A DNA stretch of 64,000 nt from an uncultured Photobacterium sp. Its GTDB lineage: Bacteria; Pseudomonadota; Gammaproteobacteria; Enterobacterales; Vibrionaceae. This document shows positions 27,637 to 36,460 of the stretch, in pieces. Each line of letters opens with the position of its first letter. Within the stretch, counting starts at the first letter, position 1. The notes beneath the pieces were generated by a model. The model worked only from the letters and a program-made list of their open reading frames with translations. It did no database searches and had not been told where the DNA came from. The stretch is taken from contig NZ_CANMZV010000001.1 in NCBI RefSeq assembly GCF_947502415.1, positions 434,001-498,000 of the forward strand, written 5' to 3'. The translations under genes and the position numbers were made by a program.

Positions 27637-28370
27637 TGTTTCCTCCTTGTCATACGTTTTATGGCAGCCAACTGCATACCGGTAGGTAACAGAGATATGA
27701 ACTTGAGCAATAAACTAAACTTAACCGGAAAGTGAATTTCGGCTTTACCCTCAGCAATGCCTTGACGGATTTTTTTTGAGGCATACTGAGTTGATACCAG
27801 CATAGGCATTGCAAAGTCGTTTTTGTCGGTAAGTGGTGTTTTGACAAATCCGGGGCTTACCAAGGTGACTTTCACCTTTTGAGGCGCTAGATCAATCGCT
27901 AATGAATTAGCAATATAGGCAACCGCTGCTTTCGATGCGCCATATGCCTCTGCCCGTGGCAAAGGAACATAGGCAGCTGTAGAGCCGACAATAACCAGGT
28001 GCGTTGATTTACCAAAATGAGATTGCAATGCCTGAATACAATTAAGTATCCCGAAAACGTTGACATCAAAAATGCGCTTAAATAAATCAACATCTACCTG
28101 ACCATGTTCAATATATTCACAGGTACCGGCATTGAGGATAATTAAGCCTGGAATAGGATTTATACCAGAGAAAGCCTGGGTAACTTGATTTATCTCAGTG
28201 ATATTGCATTGAATTGGCTGAATATTTTGATTGGCTTCGCTTAGGCGATTTAACCGTTCTTCAGACTGGCCACAGGCAAATACCAATCTCCCCTCCGCAG
28301 CATAATCCTTTGCCAACTGCTCACCAATTCCGGAGCTTGCTCCAGTTATTAATACGCTATCCATAATCAT
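27633..28370 (-). CDS. short-chain dehydrogenase/reductase
   Basis: This 245-residue classical SDR has the cofactor loop GASSGIG (10-16), the NAG motif in ILNAGTCEYIE, and the catalytic Ser-Tyr-Lys (IVGSTAAYVP, then YGASKAA). The C-terminal part is hydrophobic (FPVKFSLLLKFISLLPTGMQL) and may contact the membrane. The substrate is unknown; a lipid or carotenoid-like molecule would fit the operon. The start at 28370 overlaps the preceding stop by 4 bases and has AAGAGAG upstream. Confidence 0.88.
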   Translation of the reverse strand: MIMDSVLITGASSGIGEQLAKDYAAEGRLVFACGQSEERLNRLSEANQNIQPIQCNITEINQVTQAFSGINPIPGLIILNAGTCEYIEHGQVDVDLFKRIFDVNVFGILNCIQALQSHFGKSTHLVIVGSTAAYVPLPRAEAYGASKAAVAYIANSLAIDLAPQKVKVTLVSPGFVKTPLTDKNDFAMPMLVSTQYASKKIRQGIAEGKAEIHFPVKFSLLLKFISLLPTGMQLAAIKRMTRRKQ

Positions 28371-28798
28371 AAGCTCTCTTTTAAACGGCGAATCAATCCA
28401 CCTAGAACAGGGATCCCTTCATAGAGCATTTCTCCCATATCGAAATAATCCCGGTGGTAAATCACCAAATCATCCTTGAATTTAATGCAAGAGCAGCCCT
28501 TTACTGCACGAGACTTACCACCTGCTAAACGCGGATGGCGAAAAGTCATCGTCCATTGAATAAAAGCTATATTTTGTTCAGAACTTGTTTCATGTATTTC
28601 GAACTGACAATCTATTACCGACTTTAAAAGACGTTCAAAATAATCATTAAGATTTTGCCAGCCAACAACCTTGTGCGCAGGGTCTTCAAAAATAATATCC
28701 TGATGATATAAAGCTTTGAGTTCAGCCAAATTGTGTTTTGTAAGTTGACTGTAGACTTCTGAAAATTTGTCTGTCAAATAACCTGACTTTTCTGCCAT
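28367..28798 (-). CDS. SnoaL-like/NTF2-fold protein
   Basis: The 143-residue product is a small cone-shaped-fold protein of the SnoaL/NTF2 type (YSQLTKHNLAELKALYHQDIIFEDPAHKVVGWQNLNDYFERL, then HRDYFDMGEMLYEGIPVLGGLIRRLKESL). I start it at ATG 28798, which has GGGGG 5 bases upstream; the longer frame would overlap the photolyase gene. Members of this subgroup accompany the SDR and flavoprotein in photo-stress operons. No enzymatic activity can be assigned from the sequence. Confidence 0.82.
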   Translation of the reverse strand: MAEKSGYLTDKFSEVYSQLTKHNLAELKALYHQDIIFEDPAHKVVGWQNLNDYFERLLKSVIDCQFEIHETSSEQNIAFIQWTMTFRHPRLAGGKSRAVKGCSCIKFKDDLVIYHRDYFDMGEMLYEGIPVLGGLIRRLKESL

Positions 28799-28850
28799 AT
28801 ATCCCCCTGATGTACTTAGGTGTTTTTTAATCCGAGTCAGAATAAAAAAA

Positions 28851-30296
28851 CTACGAATGTTTAAAATATTCTTTAGCCTGTTTGAACGCTTCGATGGCAC
28901 GAATACGCGCTCTTTTATGGTCAACAATAGGTTGCGGATAATTCAAATTAACCGCGCCAGACCATAAATGCGGCTGATGGATATATTTATCCGGCACATC
29001 TTTTAATTCATTTACCCAAGTACGAATAAACTGACCATCAGGATCAAAACGCTCCCCTTGTGTTGTCGGATTAAATACCCTGAAATACGGTTGTGCGTCC
29101 GTACCAGTGGAAGCCGCCCACTGCCATCCACCATTATTGGCAGCTAAGTCGCCATCTATCAGTTGCGACATAAACCATTGTTCCCCCTCTTGCCAATGAA
29201 TAAGCAGGTCCTTAGTTAAAAAACTTGCCGTTATCATCCGCAGACGGTTGTGCATCCAACCCGTTTCTTTTAGCTGTCGCATTGCTGCATCGACAATAGG
29301 GAAACCAGTTCTTCCTTGCTGCCAGGCAAGTAAATGAGACTCTGATTGACGCCACTGAACATAGCGGGTCCATGGTTGAAATGGCTGCTCTCTGCTCAGT
29401 TGAGGCCAGGCAACCATCAAATGACGGTAAAATTCACGCCATATGATTTCGTTTAGCCAACAAAACGCACCACTTTCCAGCTGTTCTGTAGATTCAGGGT
29501 AAACTTCCAGCAAGGCAGTAACACATTGGCGAGGTGACAATGCACCTATTGCTAGAAAAGGCGATAAACAGCTGGTTCCATCAACAGCAGGAAAGTCCCT
29601 TCGCAGGTGGTAGCAAGCCACCTTATCCCGACAAAACATCCGTAATCGCTGACGAATAGCTTCTTCATCTACCGGCCATTGCAAACTGTCTTTTCGCGGA
29701 TAAGTCAGCTCAATCTTTTGTTCAGAAAAAAGCGATGATATTTGGCTCGTACTCTTAAACGGAGTTGGCATTCCCTGAACCTGCGGCCTTTCACGTCGGA
29801 AAATCTTAAGCCACTCTTTTCGAAAAGGTGTAAACACTTTAAAGGTATCACCTTTCTGTGTAAGCACTCTGCCAGGAGAAATAACGCAAGCATCATCAAA
29901 TACGCTAAATTTAATATTCTGTCGGCTTAACAGGCTTCCTAAGAGTTCATCTCGCTGATGCTCATTCCATTCATATTGTTTATTGCAATAAACATGGCCA
30001 ACGTGATGCTTAATTGCCAACTGGTTTATGGTTTGAGCAGCCTTAGTAAAGTCGGCAACTTCTTCTATCAATAACGGAATTCCTAACTTAGCTAGCTGAG
30101 CTCTAATGACACCAAGCCGTCGTTGAATAAAATTCACCTGGATGGGTGATACATTATGTTCATGCCACTGCATCGGCGTCGAAATAAAGACAGCTATAAC
30201 CTGCTCGCTTCTATGGCAAGCTTCCACCAACGCCGTGTTATCAACAACACGAAGGTCGGCGCGAAAACAAACTAACCCAGTTTGATGTGGTGCCAT
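28851..30296 (-). CDS. phrB: deoxyribodipyrimidine photo-lyase
   Basis: PhrB repairs cyclobutane pyrimidine dimers with blue light. The 481-residue product has the N-terminal antenna-binding Rossmann domain (LVCFRADLRVVDNTALVEAC) and the C-terminal FAD domain (GTSCLSPFLAIGALSPRQC, EIIWREFYRHLM, GRTGFPIVDAAMRQLKETGWMHNRLRMITASFLTKDLLIHWQ, GDLAANNGGWQWAASTGTDAQPYFRVFNP). The conserved Trp residues are present. Its length fits class I CPD photolyases. It starts 9 bases after the merR stop and is part of the long photostress operon. Confidence 0.95.
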   Translation of the reverse strand: MAPHQTGLVCFRADLRVVDNTALVEACHRSEQVIAVFISTPMQWHEHNVSPIQVNFIQRRLGVIRAQLAKLGIPLLIEEVADFTKAAQTINQLAIKHHVGHVYCNKQYEWNEHQRDELLGSLLSRQNIKFSVFDDACVISPGRVLTQKGDTFKVFTPFRKEWLKIFRRERPQVQGMPTPFKSTSQISSLFSEQKIELTYPRKDSLQWPVDEEAIRQRLRMFCRDKVACYHLRRDFPAVDGTSCLSPFLAIGALSPRQCVTALLEVYPESTEQLESGAFCWLNEIIWREFYRHLMVAWPQLSREQPFQPWTRYVQWRQSESHLLAWQQGRTGFPIVDAAMRQLKETGWMHNRLRMITASFLTKDLLIHWQEGEQWFMSQLIDGDLAANNGGWQWAASTGTDAQPYFRVFNPTTQGERFDPDGQFIRTWVNELKDVPDKYIHQPHLWSGAVNLNYPQPIVDHKRARIRAIEAFKQAKEYFKHS

Positions 30297-30305
30297 CGTT
30301 ATCTC

Positions 30306-31127
30306 CTAAAGGTTATAACTGCCCTTAAAGTCTGCATGGATTTCGGTAATATCACCGTCAAATTCACATTCACAATTTAGGCTTCTGGCTAAAACCTCTA
30401 ACTGAGTCAAATTTGCGGCAACTATATTGTGATCACCAAAAACAACAACTTTGTCTGTTTTCTGCTTCGCTATTGCCGCGATCAATGCCGACAGCTTACC
30501 TTCAAGAACAGGCATAACAGTGACACCGTAACCCTTATTGGTAAGTATCCATGCCTTTAGCCATAACCGATAATTTGTTTGTTGTTCAAAGCTCAGCAAA
30601 AAACACAGCTTGGTCGCCTGTTTTCTCATCTGAGAAATTATGGCAATACACCTTTCCGTAATCACTGACTGCCAAAGTGAATGCTGAATATTCGCTATCG
30701 GGTTTTCAGGATTATTTACTTCTTTTTCAACTGCATTCACCACTTGATCAATAAACACATCCACCGGATACTCTTTCATTATTTGAATTAGCTGCTGATC
30801 AAGCTTGCTACGATTACAGTCTGCTAATGCAGCCATAAGCAAGGCTACTGTCTTTTGATTCTCCGATGCTTGATTATCTATCTCACTAGCCAGCAGTGAA
30901 CCATCAATAAGCGGCCGCACTTTGCCAATTGCAACACCTTTCTCTAACCATGAAAGGATCTTTCGGATTTTTTCAATATCATTATCTGAATATAAACGAT
31001 GGCCTTTTTCTGTCCGTTTCGGATTTAAAAGCCCGTACCGCCGCTGCCAGGCTCTTAATGTAACGGCATTCACACCGGTCATCTCTGATACATCTTTAAT
31101 CGGGTAATACTGTACTTCACAACCCAT
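30306..31127 (-). CDS. MerR-family regulator, LitR/CarH-like but without a B12 motif
   Basis: The 273-residue protein has an N-terminal MerR helix-turn-helix (YYPIKDVSEMTGVNAVTLRAWQRRYGLLNPKRTEKGHRLYSDNDI), typical of the LitR/CarH/PplR light-response group. The rest resembles the helical and Rossmann-like parts of cobalamin-binding regulators. The hallmark His motif of B12 binding (DxHxxG) is absent, as is the Trp/Glu-His cap motif. It is therefore probably not a B12 photosensor itself and may work with a B12-binding partner encoded elsewhere. It overlaps the upstream ybgA-like gene by 11 bases and lies directly before phrB. It likely binds the TGTACA repeats upstream of the operon. Confidence 0.85.
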   Translation of the reverse strand: MGCEVQYYPIKDVSEMTGVNAVTLRAWQRRYGLLNPKRTEKGHRLYSDNDIEKIRKILSWLEKGVAIGKVRPLIDGSLLASEIDNQASENQKTVALLMAALADCNRSKLDQQLIQIMKEYPVDVFIDQVVNAVEKEVNNPENPIANIQHSLWQSVITERCIAIISQMRKQATKLCFLLSFEQQTNYRLWLKAWILTNKGYGVTVMPVLEGKLSALIAAIAKQKTDKVVVFGDHNIVAANLTQLEVLARSLNCECEFDGDITEIHADFKGSYNL

Positions 31128-32064
31128 AACGCAATTTCAACTCCTGAGGATATGGTTCTAAAAATGTTTGTAACTGCAGGTATGGATCCGGATATTCACT
31201 TAAGTAATGCTTTATTAATGCCAAGGGTGCCAAGATTGGTTGATGGCCTTCTCGATAACTGTTGATTAAATCAGACAGTTCCTGCTTCTGGCTTTTAGTC
31301 AACGAACGCTTGAAATACCCCTGCAAATGCATCAGGACATTCGTTTTATTGTTACGACTTGCCCTGATTTTGATCGCATCCATCAATTGCTGACGGTACT
31401 CAAAATAAAACTCATCTAAATCCCAGTCTTTAATTAAGGCAACTAACCGTCCCATTTCCTTATATGCTATTGGACTATGCGCCATAAGAACCAGCTTGTA
31501 ACGTGAATGGAATCGTATAAATGCGCCCGGGCTTCTGTCATCTTGCAAAGACTTATAGAAATCATTCAGTGTAAAAATACGAAAAACAAAGTTTTCCCTC
31601 AGCACAGGATCTTGCAGTCGACCATCTTCTTCTACAGGTAACCAGGGCATCTTCGCCATCAGCTCACGAGTATAAATACCAACACTGCCGCAACGTACCG
31701 TATTACCATTGGTAATATGAAGCTTGACCCTTTCCATCCCACAAGTAGGTGATTTGGCACACACCACATAACCGCACAATGCATCAAAATTCGAAACTTG
31801 CCGTTGAGCAAAATCTTTCATTTTCGCCGTATAGTCTGTTTCATGCTCTTTACTATCGACTAAGCGCTCATCACCACTTGGCAGTTGCAAAAGGCGAATT
31901 GCTGGACGAGGAATAGTCATACCAATTCCGATTTCAGGGCAAACTGGCTTGAATTCAACATAGTTAGACAGCTCATCAACAACAAAACGGTTTTGCTTAT
32001 GCCCACCGTCAAAACGAACTTTATGACCAAGTACGCAAGCACTGATCCCAACAGGAATAGACAT
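31117..32064 (-). CDS. ybgA: DUF523/DUF1722 protein, YbgA-like
   Basis: The 315-residue product joins a DUF523 domain (SIPVGISACVLGHKVRFDGGHKQN, PVCPEIGIGMTIPRPAIRL, CAKSPTCGM) with a C-terminal DUF1722 domain (FIRFHSRYKLVLMAHSPIAYKEMGRLVA, LMHLQGYFKRSLTKSQKQEL). In E. coli ybgA is also the neighbour of phrB. Conserved cysteines in the DUF523 part suggest metal or cluster binding. I start at ATG 32064, with AAGGTGG 7 bases upstream, rather than the longer frame to 32133, which would run through the operator repeats. It is the first gene of the operon. Confidence 0.88.
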   Translation of the reverse strand: MSIPVGISACVLGHKVRFDGGHKQNRFVVDELSNYVEFKPVCPEIGIGMTIPRPAIRLLQLPSGDERLVDSKEHETDYTAKMKDFAQRQVSNFDALCGYVVCAKSPTCGMERVKLHITNGNTVRCGSVGIYTRELMAKMPWLPVEEDGRLQDPVLRENFVFRIFTLNDFYKSLQDDRSPGAFIRFHSRYKLVLMAHSPIAYKEMGRLVALIKDWDLDEFYFEYRQQLMDAIKIRASRNNKTNVLMHLQGYFKRSLTKSQKQELSDLINSYREGHQPILAPLALIKHYLSEYPDPYLQLQTFLEPYPQELKLRYGL

Positions 32065-32076
32065 TTCGCACCACCT

Positions 32077-32149
32077 TGTACAAAACAATAATCTTGTACA
32101 ACTAAAGTTAGTATATACACTACAGTTGTACAAAAAATATTTTTGTACA
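32077..32149 (-). promoter_or_regulatory. paired TGTACA operators of the photostress operon
   Basis: Four TGTACA boxes are seen at 32077-32082, 32095-32100, 32127-32132 and 32144-32149. The first pair is separated by exactly 12 bases; the second pair by 11, inside a near-perfect palindrome with arms ACAGTTGTAC and GTACAACTGT. A -10-like TATACT (minus strand, 32110-32115) lies between the pairs. TGTACA repeats about 12 bases apart are, as I recall, the binding pattern of LitR/PplR-type MerR regulators, and a MerR gene of that group is in the operon. The rest of the 305-base gap to rlmF holds only the rlmF terminator. Confidence 0.7.
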
Positions 32150-32299
32150 ACTGTATTTCTTATTGCTCGTCAATTAGTAGCTAGTAGCATTGCTCACTCT
32201 CAATACTTGAACTCACCATCGATACAACGCAAAAATTGATCCAAAATATCAATAACAAGCTTCGTACTAAGTAATGCCTTGAAACCCAGCTACAGATGT

Positions 32300-32325
32300 A
32301 AAAAAAGCGGCCAAATGGCCGCTTT
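32300..32325 (-). terminator. rho-independent terminator of rlmF
   Basis: AAAGCGGCCA pairs with TGGCCGCTTT around AA. Read leftward a T-run follows. It lies 45 bases after the rlmF stop. Confidence 0.85.
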
Positions 32326-32369
32326 ATCAATTCGTGCTATGTTCTATCTGAAATCAGTATTACCAGGCA

Positions 32370-33374
32370 TTATCTCATCCAGCGTTCTTCTCGCCATTCT
32401 TTCTGCTGTTCACTTGTCAGGAAAGTCCATGCCACCACACGGGTCAATTTCTGCCCCTGTGCCATATCAATGGTACGAACATCCACAGCACCTACTTGTT
32501 TCAATGCTTTATAAATTGCAGAAAGATTCTCTTTTTTCGACACCAGAGTTGTAAACCAAAAACATTGCGATGCTGTTTCTACGCTCTGCTTAATCATCCG
32601 ATTGATGAACGCCGCTTCGCCTCCCGGGCACCATAGCTCTGCTTTCTGGCCACCAAAATTGAGAACACCCGATTCATTCTTTTTCGGTTTTTCAAAGCCA
32701 CGCGTACCTTTCTTTCTGGCATTGGCACTTAGATTTTTCACTTTTCGCTCACTGCCTGCAGTCGCTTCTTCTAAAGAACGATGAAACGGCGGATTGCACA
32801 TAGTGAAATCAAAAATATCGTTGCTATTGATCATTCCTTCAAAAATATGATCTGGATTCTTCTGCAAACGGCATTTTATGCCACCAGCCAACGTGGAATT
32901 AGCCTCAACAATGAACTTAGCCGATTTAATCGAAAGCGGATCAATATCAGCGGCCACAAAATTCCAGCCATATACCCTGTGACCAACAATCGGATAGGCA
33001 CAATTAGCGCCGACACCAATATCCAACCCTTGAACCTGTCGCCCTTTCGGAATTGCTCCCTCATTGGATTCAGCCAGTAAATCAGCGATGTAGTGCAAAT
33101 AATCCGCTCTGCCTGGGATCGGTGGACAAAGGTAGCCCGGTGGTATATCCCAATGCTCAACTTGATAAAAGTGCTTAAGCAGCGCCTTATTTATCATCTT
33201 AACTGCATCGGGATTGGAAAAATCAACAGACAGATCTCCAAACTTGTTTTCGCTGACAAATGGCGCAAGCGGCGGACAACTTTCAATCAACACATCAAAG
33301 TCATAACGCTGGCGATGAGGATTTCGTGGATGCAATCCCTTCTTCAAAGTCTGTTGCGGTTTCTTCTTGGTCAT
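32370..33374 (-). CDS. rlmF: 23S rRNA (adenine(1618)-N(6))-methyltransferase
   Basis: RlmF methylates A1618 of 23S rRNA using SAM. The 334-residue product has the family's basic start ([30 protein letters not shown]), [18 protein letters not shown], a Rossmann SAM loop ([16 protein letters not shown]), and the N6-adenine motif NPPF in [15 protein letters not shown]. It is close in length to E. coli RlmF (YbiN). It is monocistronic, with a terminator downstream. The 292 bases between its start and pelA hold both promoters and no other gene I can support. Confidence 0.95.
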   Translation of the reverse strand: MTKKKPQQTLKKGLHPRNPHRQRYDFDVLIESCPPLAPFVSENKFGDLSVDFSNPDAVKMINKALLKHFYQVEHWDIPPGYLCPPIPGRADYLHYIADLLAESNEGAIPKGRQVQGLDIGVGANCAYPIVGHRVYGWNFVAADIDPLSIKSAKFIVEANSTLAGGIKCRLQKNPDHIFEGMINSNDIFDFTMCNPPFHRSLEEATAGSERKVKNLSANARKKGTRGFEKPKKNESGVLNFGGQKAELWCPGGEAAFINRMIKQSVETASQCFWFTTLVSKKENLSAIYKALKQVGAVDVRTIDMAQGQKLTRVVAWTFLTSEQQKEWREERWMR

Positions 33375-33666
33375 TTATCTTTCACTATGTTTTTGAAACG
33401 GCCAATCTGAAGGCTGACCGGACTAACTTAATCGCTATTTTACAGCATAACCACTGCCACAATAAGACCGGCGTTCCACTAATACCCTCCACAGCCGTTC
33501 GACAGCATACCAATACAATCAGGCAACATTATTGGCTAAACCACACTGCACATCACAAAAAGCATACAAATTACCAAACAAACCCTTAACGACACATTAG
33601 CTTAGGCTTAAAGTAGAAATTAAGCATACCGGATCAGTTGCTTATAACCGCTAAAAGGATTTTATT

Positions 33667-36396
33667 ATGCGATTCTTACTAACAACATTGCTGCTATTGC
33701 CAATGTTCGTCTCAGCCGAAACGCCATCTTCAATCGCATTCTATTACGGGAAAATTGATTCTGTTCGTGAACTAATGAATTACGAGCGTGTTGTCGTTAC
33801 GCCCAATTTAATCACAGCAAAACAAATTGACACTCTGCACCAGGCAGAAACCGATATATATGCTTATCTCAGTATTGGCGAATATGGCAAGCAGACGCTT
33901 CCTCCCAATTTACAATCTGCTTCTCTCGCTAAAAATACGAACTGGCAAAGCTATGCCATGAATTTATCGTCCCCTGCATGGAAACGCCATTTAATCGACA
34001 AAGCATCAGATACCCTTGCTAAAGGGTTTGATGGTTTATTTCTAGATACTCTCGATAGCTATTATCTTTTTGCTGACAATGAAAAGCAGCAACAACGCCA
34101 GCAACGAGCCCTTACCGACATTATTAAATCACTCGCAGAGTTAAATAATCGCCCGAAGCTCATTCTTAATCGAGGCTTTGAGGTTATTGATAATACTGCC
34201 AAACGTGTTGAAGCTATCGTAGCCGAATCACTTCATCACAGTTATGACCCAACCACCAGCAGTTACCAAAGGGTAAAACCTGCTGACACAGAATGGTTGA
34301 AGGTTCAGTTAGATAAAGTGAAATCATTCGGGCTTGAAGCTATTGTCATTGACTATATCTCTGCCAGTAACCGTGAAGCACAAAAAGCGGCAGCAAAACG
34401 ACTTATCAATGAAGGCTACACCCCCTATGTCAGCGACGGAATGCTTTATGAATTTGGCGTCAGCACCGTTTTACCTGTACCAAAACGAGTCTTGGGATTT
34501 TATGACGGCCAATACCATCAATTAACAGAATCTCCATGCCACAGAATGATGTCTATGCCGCTGGAATACTATGGTTATGTCCCTGAATGTCGCGACATTC
34601 AAACCACTAATTTTTCGGCAATTGACCTAAGTCGCTATGCTGCAACTTTTTTATGGCTTGAAGATTCATCCTATCAATACAACACATATCTACAGAAATG
34701 GCTTAATCAAGCAATTGATAAACATCCAATACTATTTATCAATGCATTACCGACAGATAAAACATTACATTACAAACTTGGTATTGATGAAACTGGTGAA
34801 ATTACGGGGAAAATTGAAATAACCAAAGGGAGAAACTGGTTAGCTAACCACTATCCTGCTCCTTTCAACCAATTCGACACGTATCCACAATGGACTCCCC
34901 GTAACTCAACTGTTGAATCACTTATCGAGGTTAAAAATGAAGCCGGTAATACATCTTCACTCCTGATCAAAGCACCCTGGGGGGGAGCGATTCTTTCACC
35001 GTTACCGGTTATAACTCTTGCTAATGAGCTAACGGTATGGCTCATTGACCCTTTCAACCTTATCGAGAAAACCTTATCTCTTCCTGTCATTCCAGTAGCT
35101 GATGCGACAACAGAATCAGCTCGAAGAATATTAACAAGCCATGTTGACGGTGATGGCTTTCCATCAAAAAGCTGGTTCCCAGGCAAACCTTACACCGCAG
35201 AAGTACTGCTAAAACACGTATTTTCGAAATATACCTTGCCGCAGACGGTCTCTGTCATTGAAGGTGAAGTCGGCAAACGTGGCCTGTATCCAAACGAAAG
35301 CGATGATATGGAAGCCATTGCAAGGGAAATCTTTAAACTTCCAAATATTGAAATAGCCTCCCACACCTTTAGCCACCCTTTTTTCTGGGATACCAATAAA
35401 ACCATCAAGAAAAAACAATATGGCGATCATATACCGATACCTGGTTATAAGCTCGACTACGACAACGAAATTATCGGTAGCACCAACTACATCAACAACA
35501 ATCTTGCTCCAAGCAATAAAAAAGTGAAGCTTATTCTCTGGTCAGGCAATGCCGATCCTAAAGAAGATGTGCTTGCCATAGCCGATAAAGCCGACTTATT
35601 GAATGTTAATGGTGGTAACACCTATGTTGTTCATGGCGACAATAACCTTGCACATATATCTCCTACTATTGCCTGGCATCCGTCAGCCGTTCAAGTTTAT
35701 GCACCTGTCATGAACGAAAACCTCTATACAAATTTATGGAGCGAACACCATGACGGTTATAACCGAGCAGTTGAAACCTTTGAGCTCCTCGGGAGCCCAC
35801 GCCGACTGAAAAGTATCAGTCTTTATTACCACATGTATTCTGGTGCTTATCCGGCTTCACTTAACGGACTAATTAAAGTCTATGACTGGGCGTTAAACCA
35901 AAAAGTGACCCCTCTTTATTTAAGCGAATATGCTTTACGCGCCCGCACCTTGTATGAGACTGGAATAGCAAAAACACTTAACGACCGTTGGCAAATAACC
36001 AGTTCTGGCATACGAAGTGTCCGACTTCCCAGACAACTCGGTTTCCCATATATGAATAAGAGCAATATCGCAGGCTGGGATAATGGCCCTGACGGCAAAT
36101 ATTTGATCCTGAATAACGCAAGAAGTGCTGTCTCGACTTCCCAATCGCCAGATAGAAACATTCGGCTCAAAAATGCAAATGGCCAGGTCATTAACTGGGA
36201 AATTGACGGTAAAAACGTTCGGTGGACACTCACAAGCAACGTCCCCCTTGAGTTTGAAGTGGCCAATGCTTCCGGCTGCCAGCTAAAAACCCAAGACAAG
36301 CTTAAACGTATGGCAATAAACAACAATGATATTCGTTTTAAAACCGAGATGGCTGGCACTTTCTCCGGTTCATTTGTTTGCCCAAATACTCTTTGA
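33667..36396 (+). CDS. pelA: Pel polysaccharide hydrolase/deacetylase PelA
   Basis: PelA is the periplasmic enzyme that deacetylates and trims the Pel polymer before export. The 909-residue product has a signal peptide (MRFLLTTLLLLPMFVSAE), an N-terminal glycoside hydrolase domain (IAFYYGKIDSVRELMNYERVVV, GFDGLFLDTLDSYYLF, LILNRGFEVI), a middle Rossmann-like domain, and a C-terminal polysaccharide deacetylase with metal residues D494 (SHVDGDGF) and H566/H570 (SHTFSHPF). The length is near that of P. aeruginosa PelA (948). It is the first gene of pelABCDEFG, with AGGATT before the ATG. Confidence 0.93.
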   Translation: MRFLLTTLLLLPMFVSAETPSSIAFYYGKIDSVRELMNYERVVVTPNLITAKQIDTLHQAETDIYAYLSIGEYGKQTLPPNLQSASLAKNTNWQSYAMNLSSPAWKRHLIDKASDTLAKGFDGLFLDTLDSYYLFADNEKQQQRQQRALTDIIKSLAELNNRPKLILNRGFEVIDNTAKRVEAIVAESLHHSYDPTTSSYQRVKPADTEWLKVQLDKVKSFGLEAIVIDYISASNREAQKAAAKRLINEGYTPYVSDGMLYEFGVSTVLPVPKRVLGFYDGQYHQLTESPCHRMMSMPLEYYGYVPECRDIQTTNFSAIDLSRYAATFLWLEDSSYQYNTYLQKWLNQAIDKHPILFINALPTDKTLHYKLGIDETGEITGKIEITKGRNWLANHYPAPFNQFDTYPQWTPRNSTVESLIEVKNEAGNTSSLLIKAPWGGAILSPLPVITLANELTVWLIDPFNLIEKTLSLPVIPVADATTESARRILTSHVDGDGFPSKSWFPGKPYTAEVLLKHVFSKYTLPQTVSVIEGEVGKRGLYPNESDDMEAIAREIFKLPNIEIASHTFSHPFFWDTNKTIKKKQYGDHIPIPGYKLDYDNEIIGSTNYINNNLAPSNKKVKLILWSGNADPKEDVLAIADKADLLNVNGGNTYVVHGDNNLAHISPTIAWHPSAVQVYAPVMNENLYTNLWSEHHDGYNRAVETFELLGSPRRLKSISLYYHMYSGAYPASLNGLIKVYDWALNQKVTPLYLSEYALRARTLYETGIAKTLNDRWQITSSGIRSVRLPRQLGFPYMNKSNIAGWDNGPDGKYLILNNARSAVSTSQSPDRNIRLKNANGQVINWEIDGKNVRWTLTSNVPLEFEVANASGCQLKTQDKLKRMAINNNDIRFKTEMAGTFSGSFVCPNTL

Positions 36397-36460
36397 AATA
36401 ACGCGGCATCATAATCACATAAAAACCGATAAGAACTAAAAGGTAACCGTCTCAGACAAC

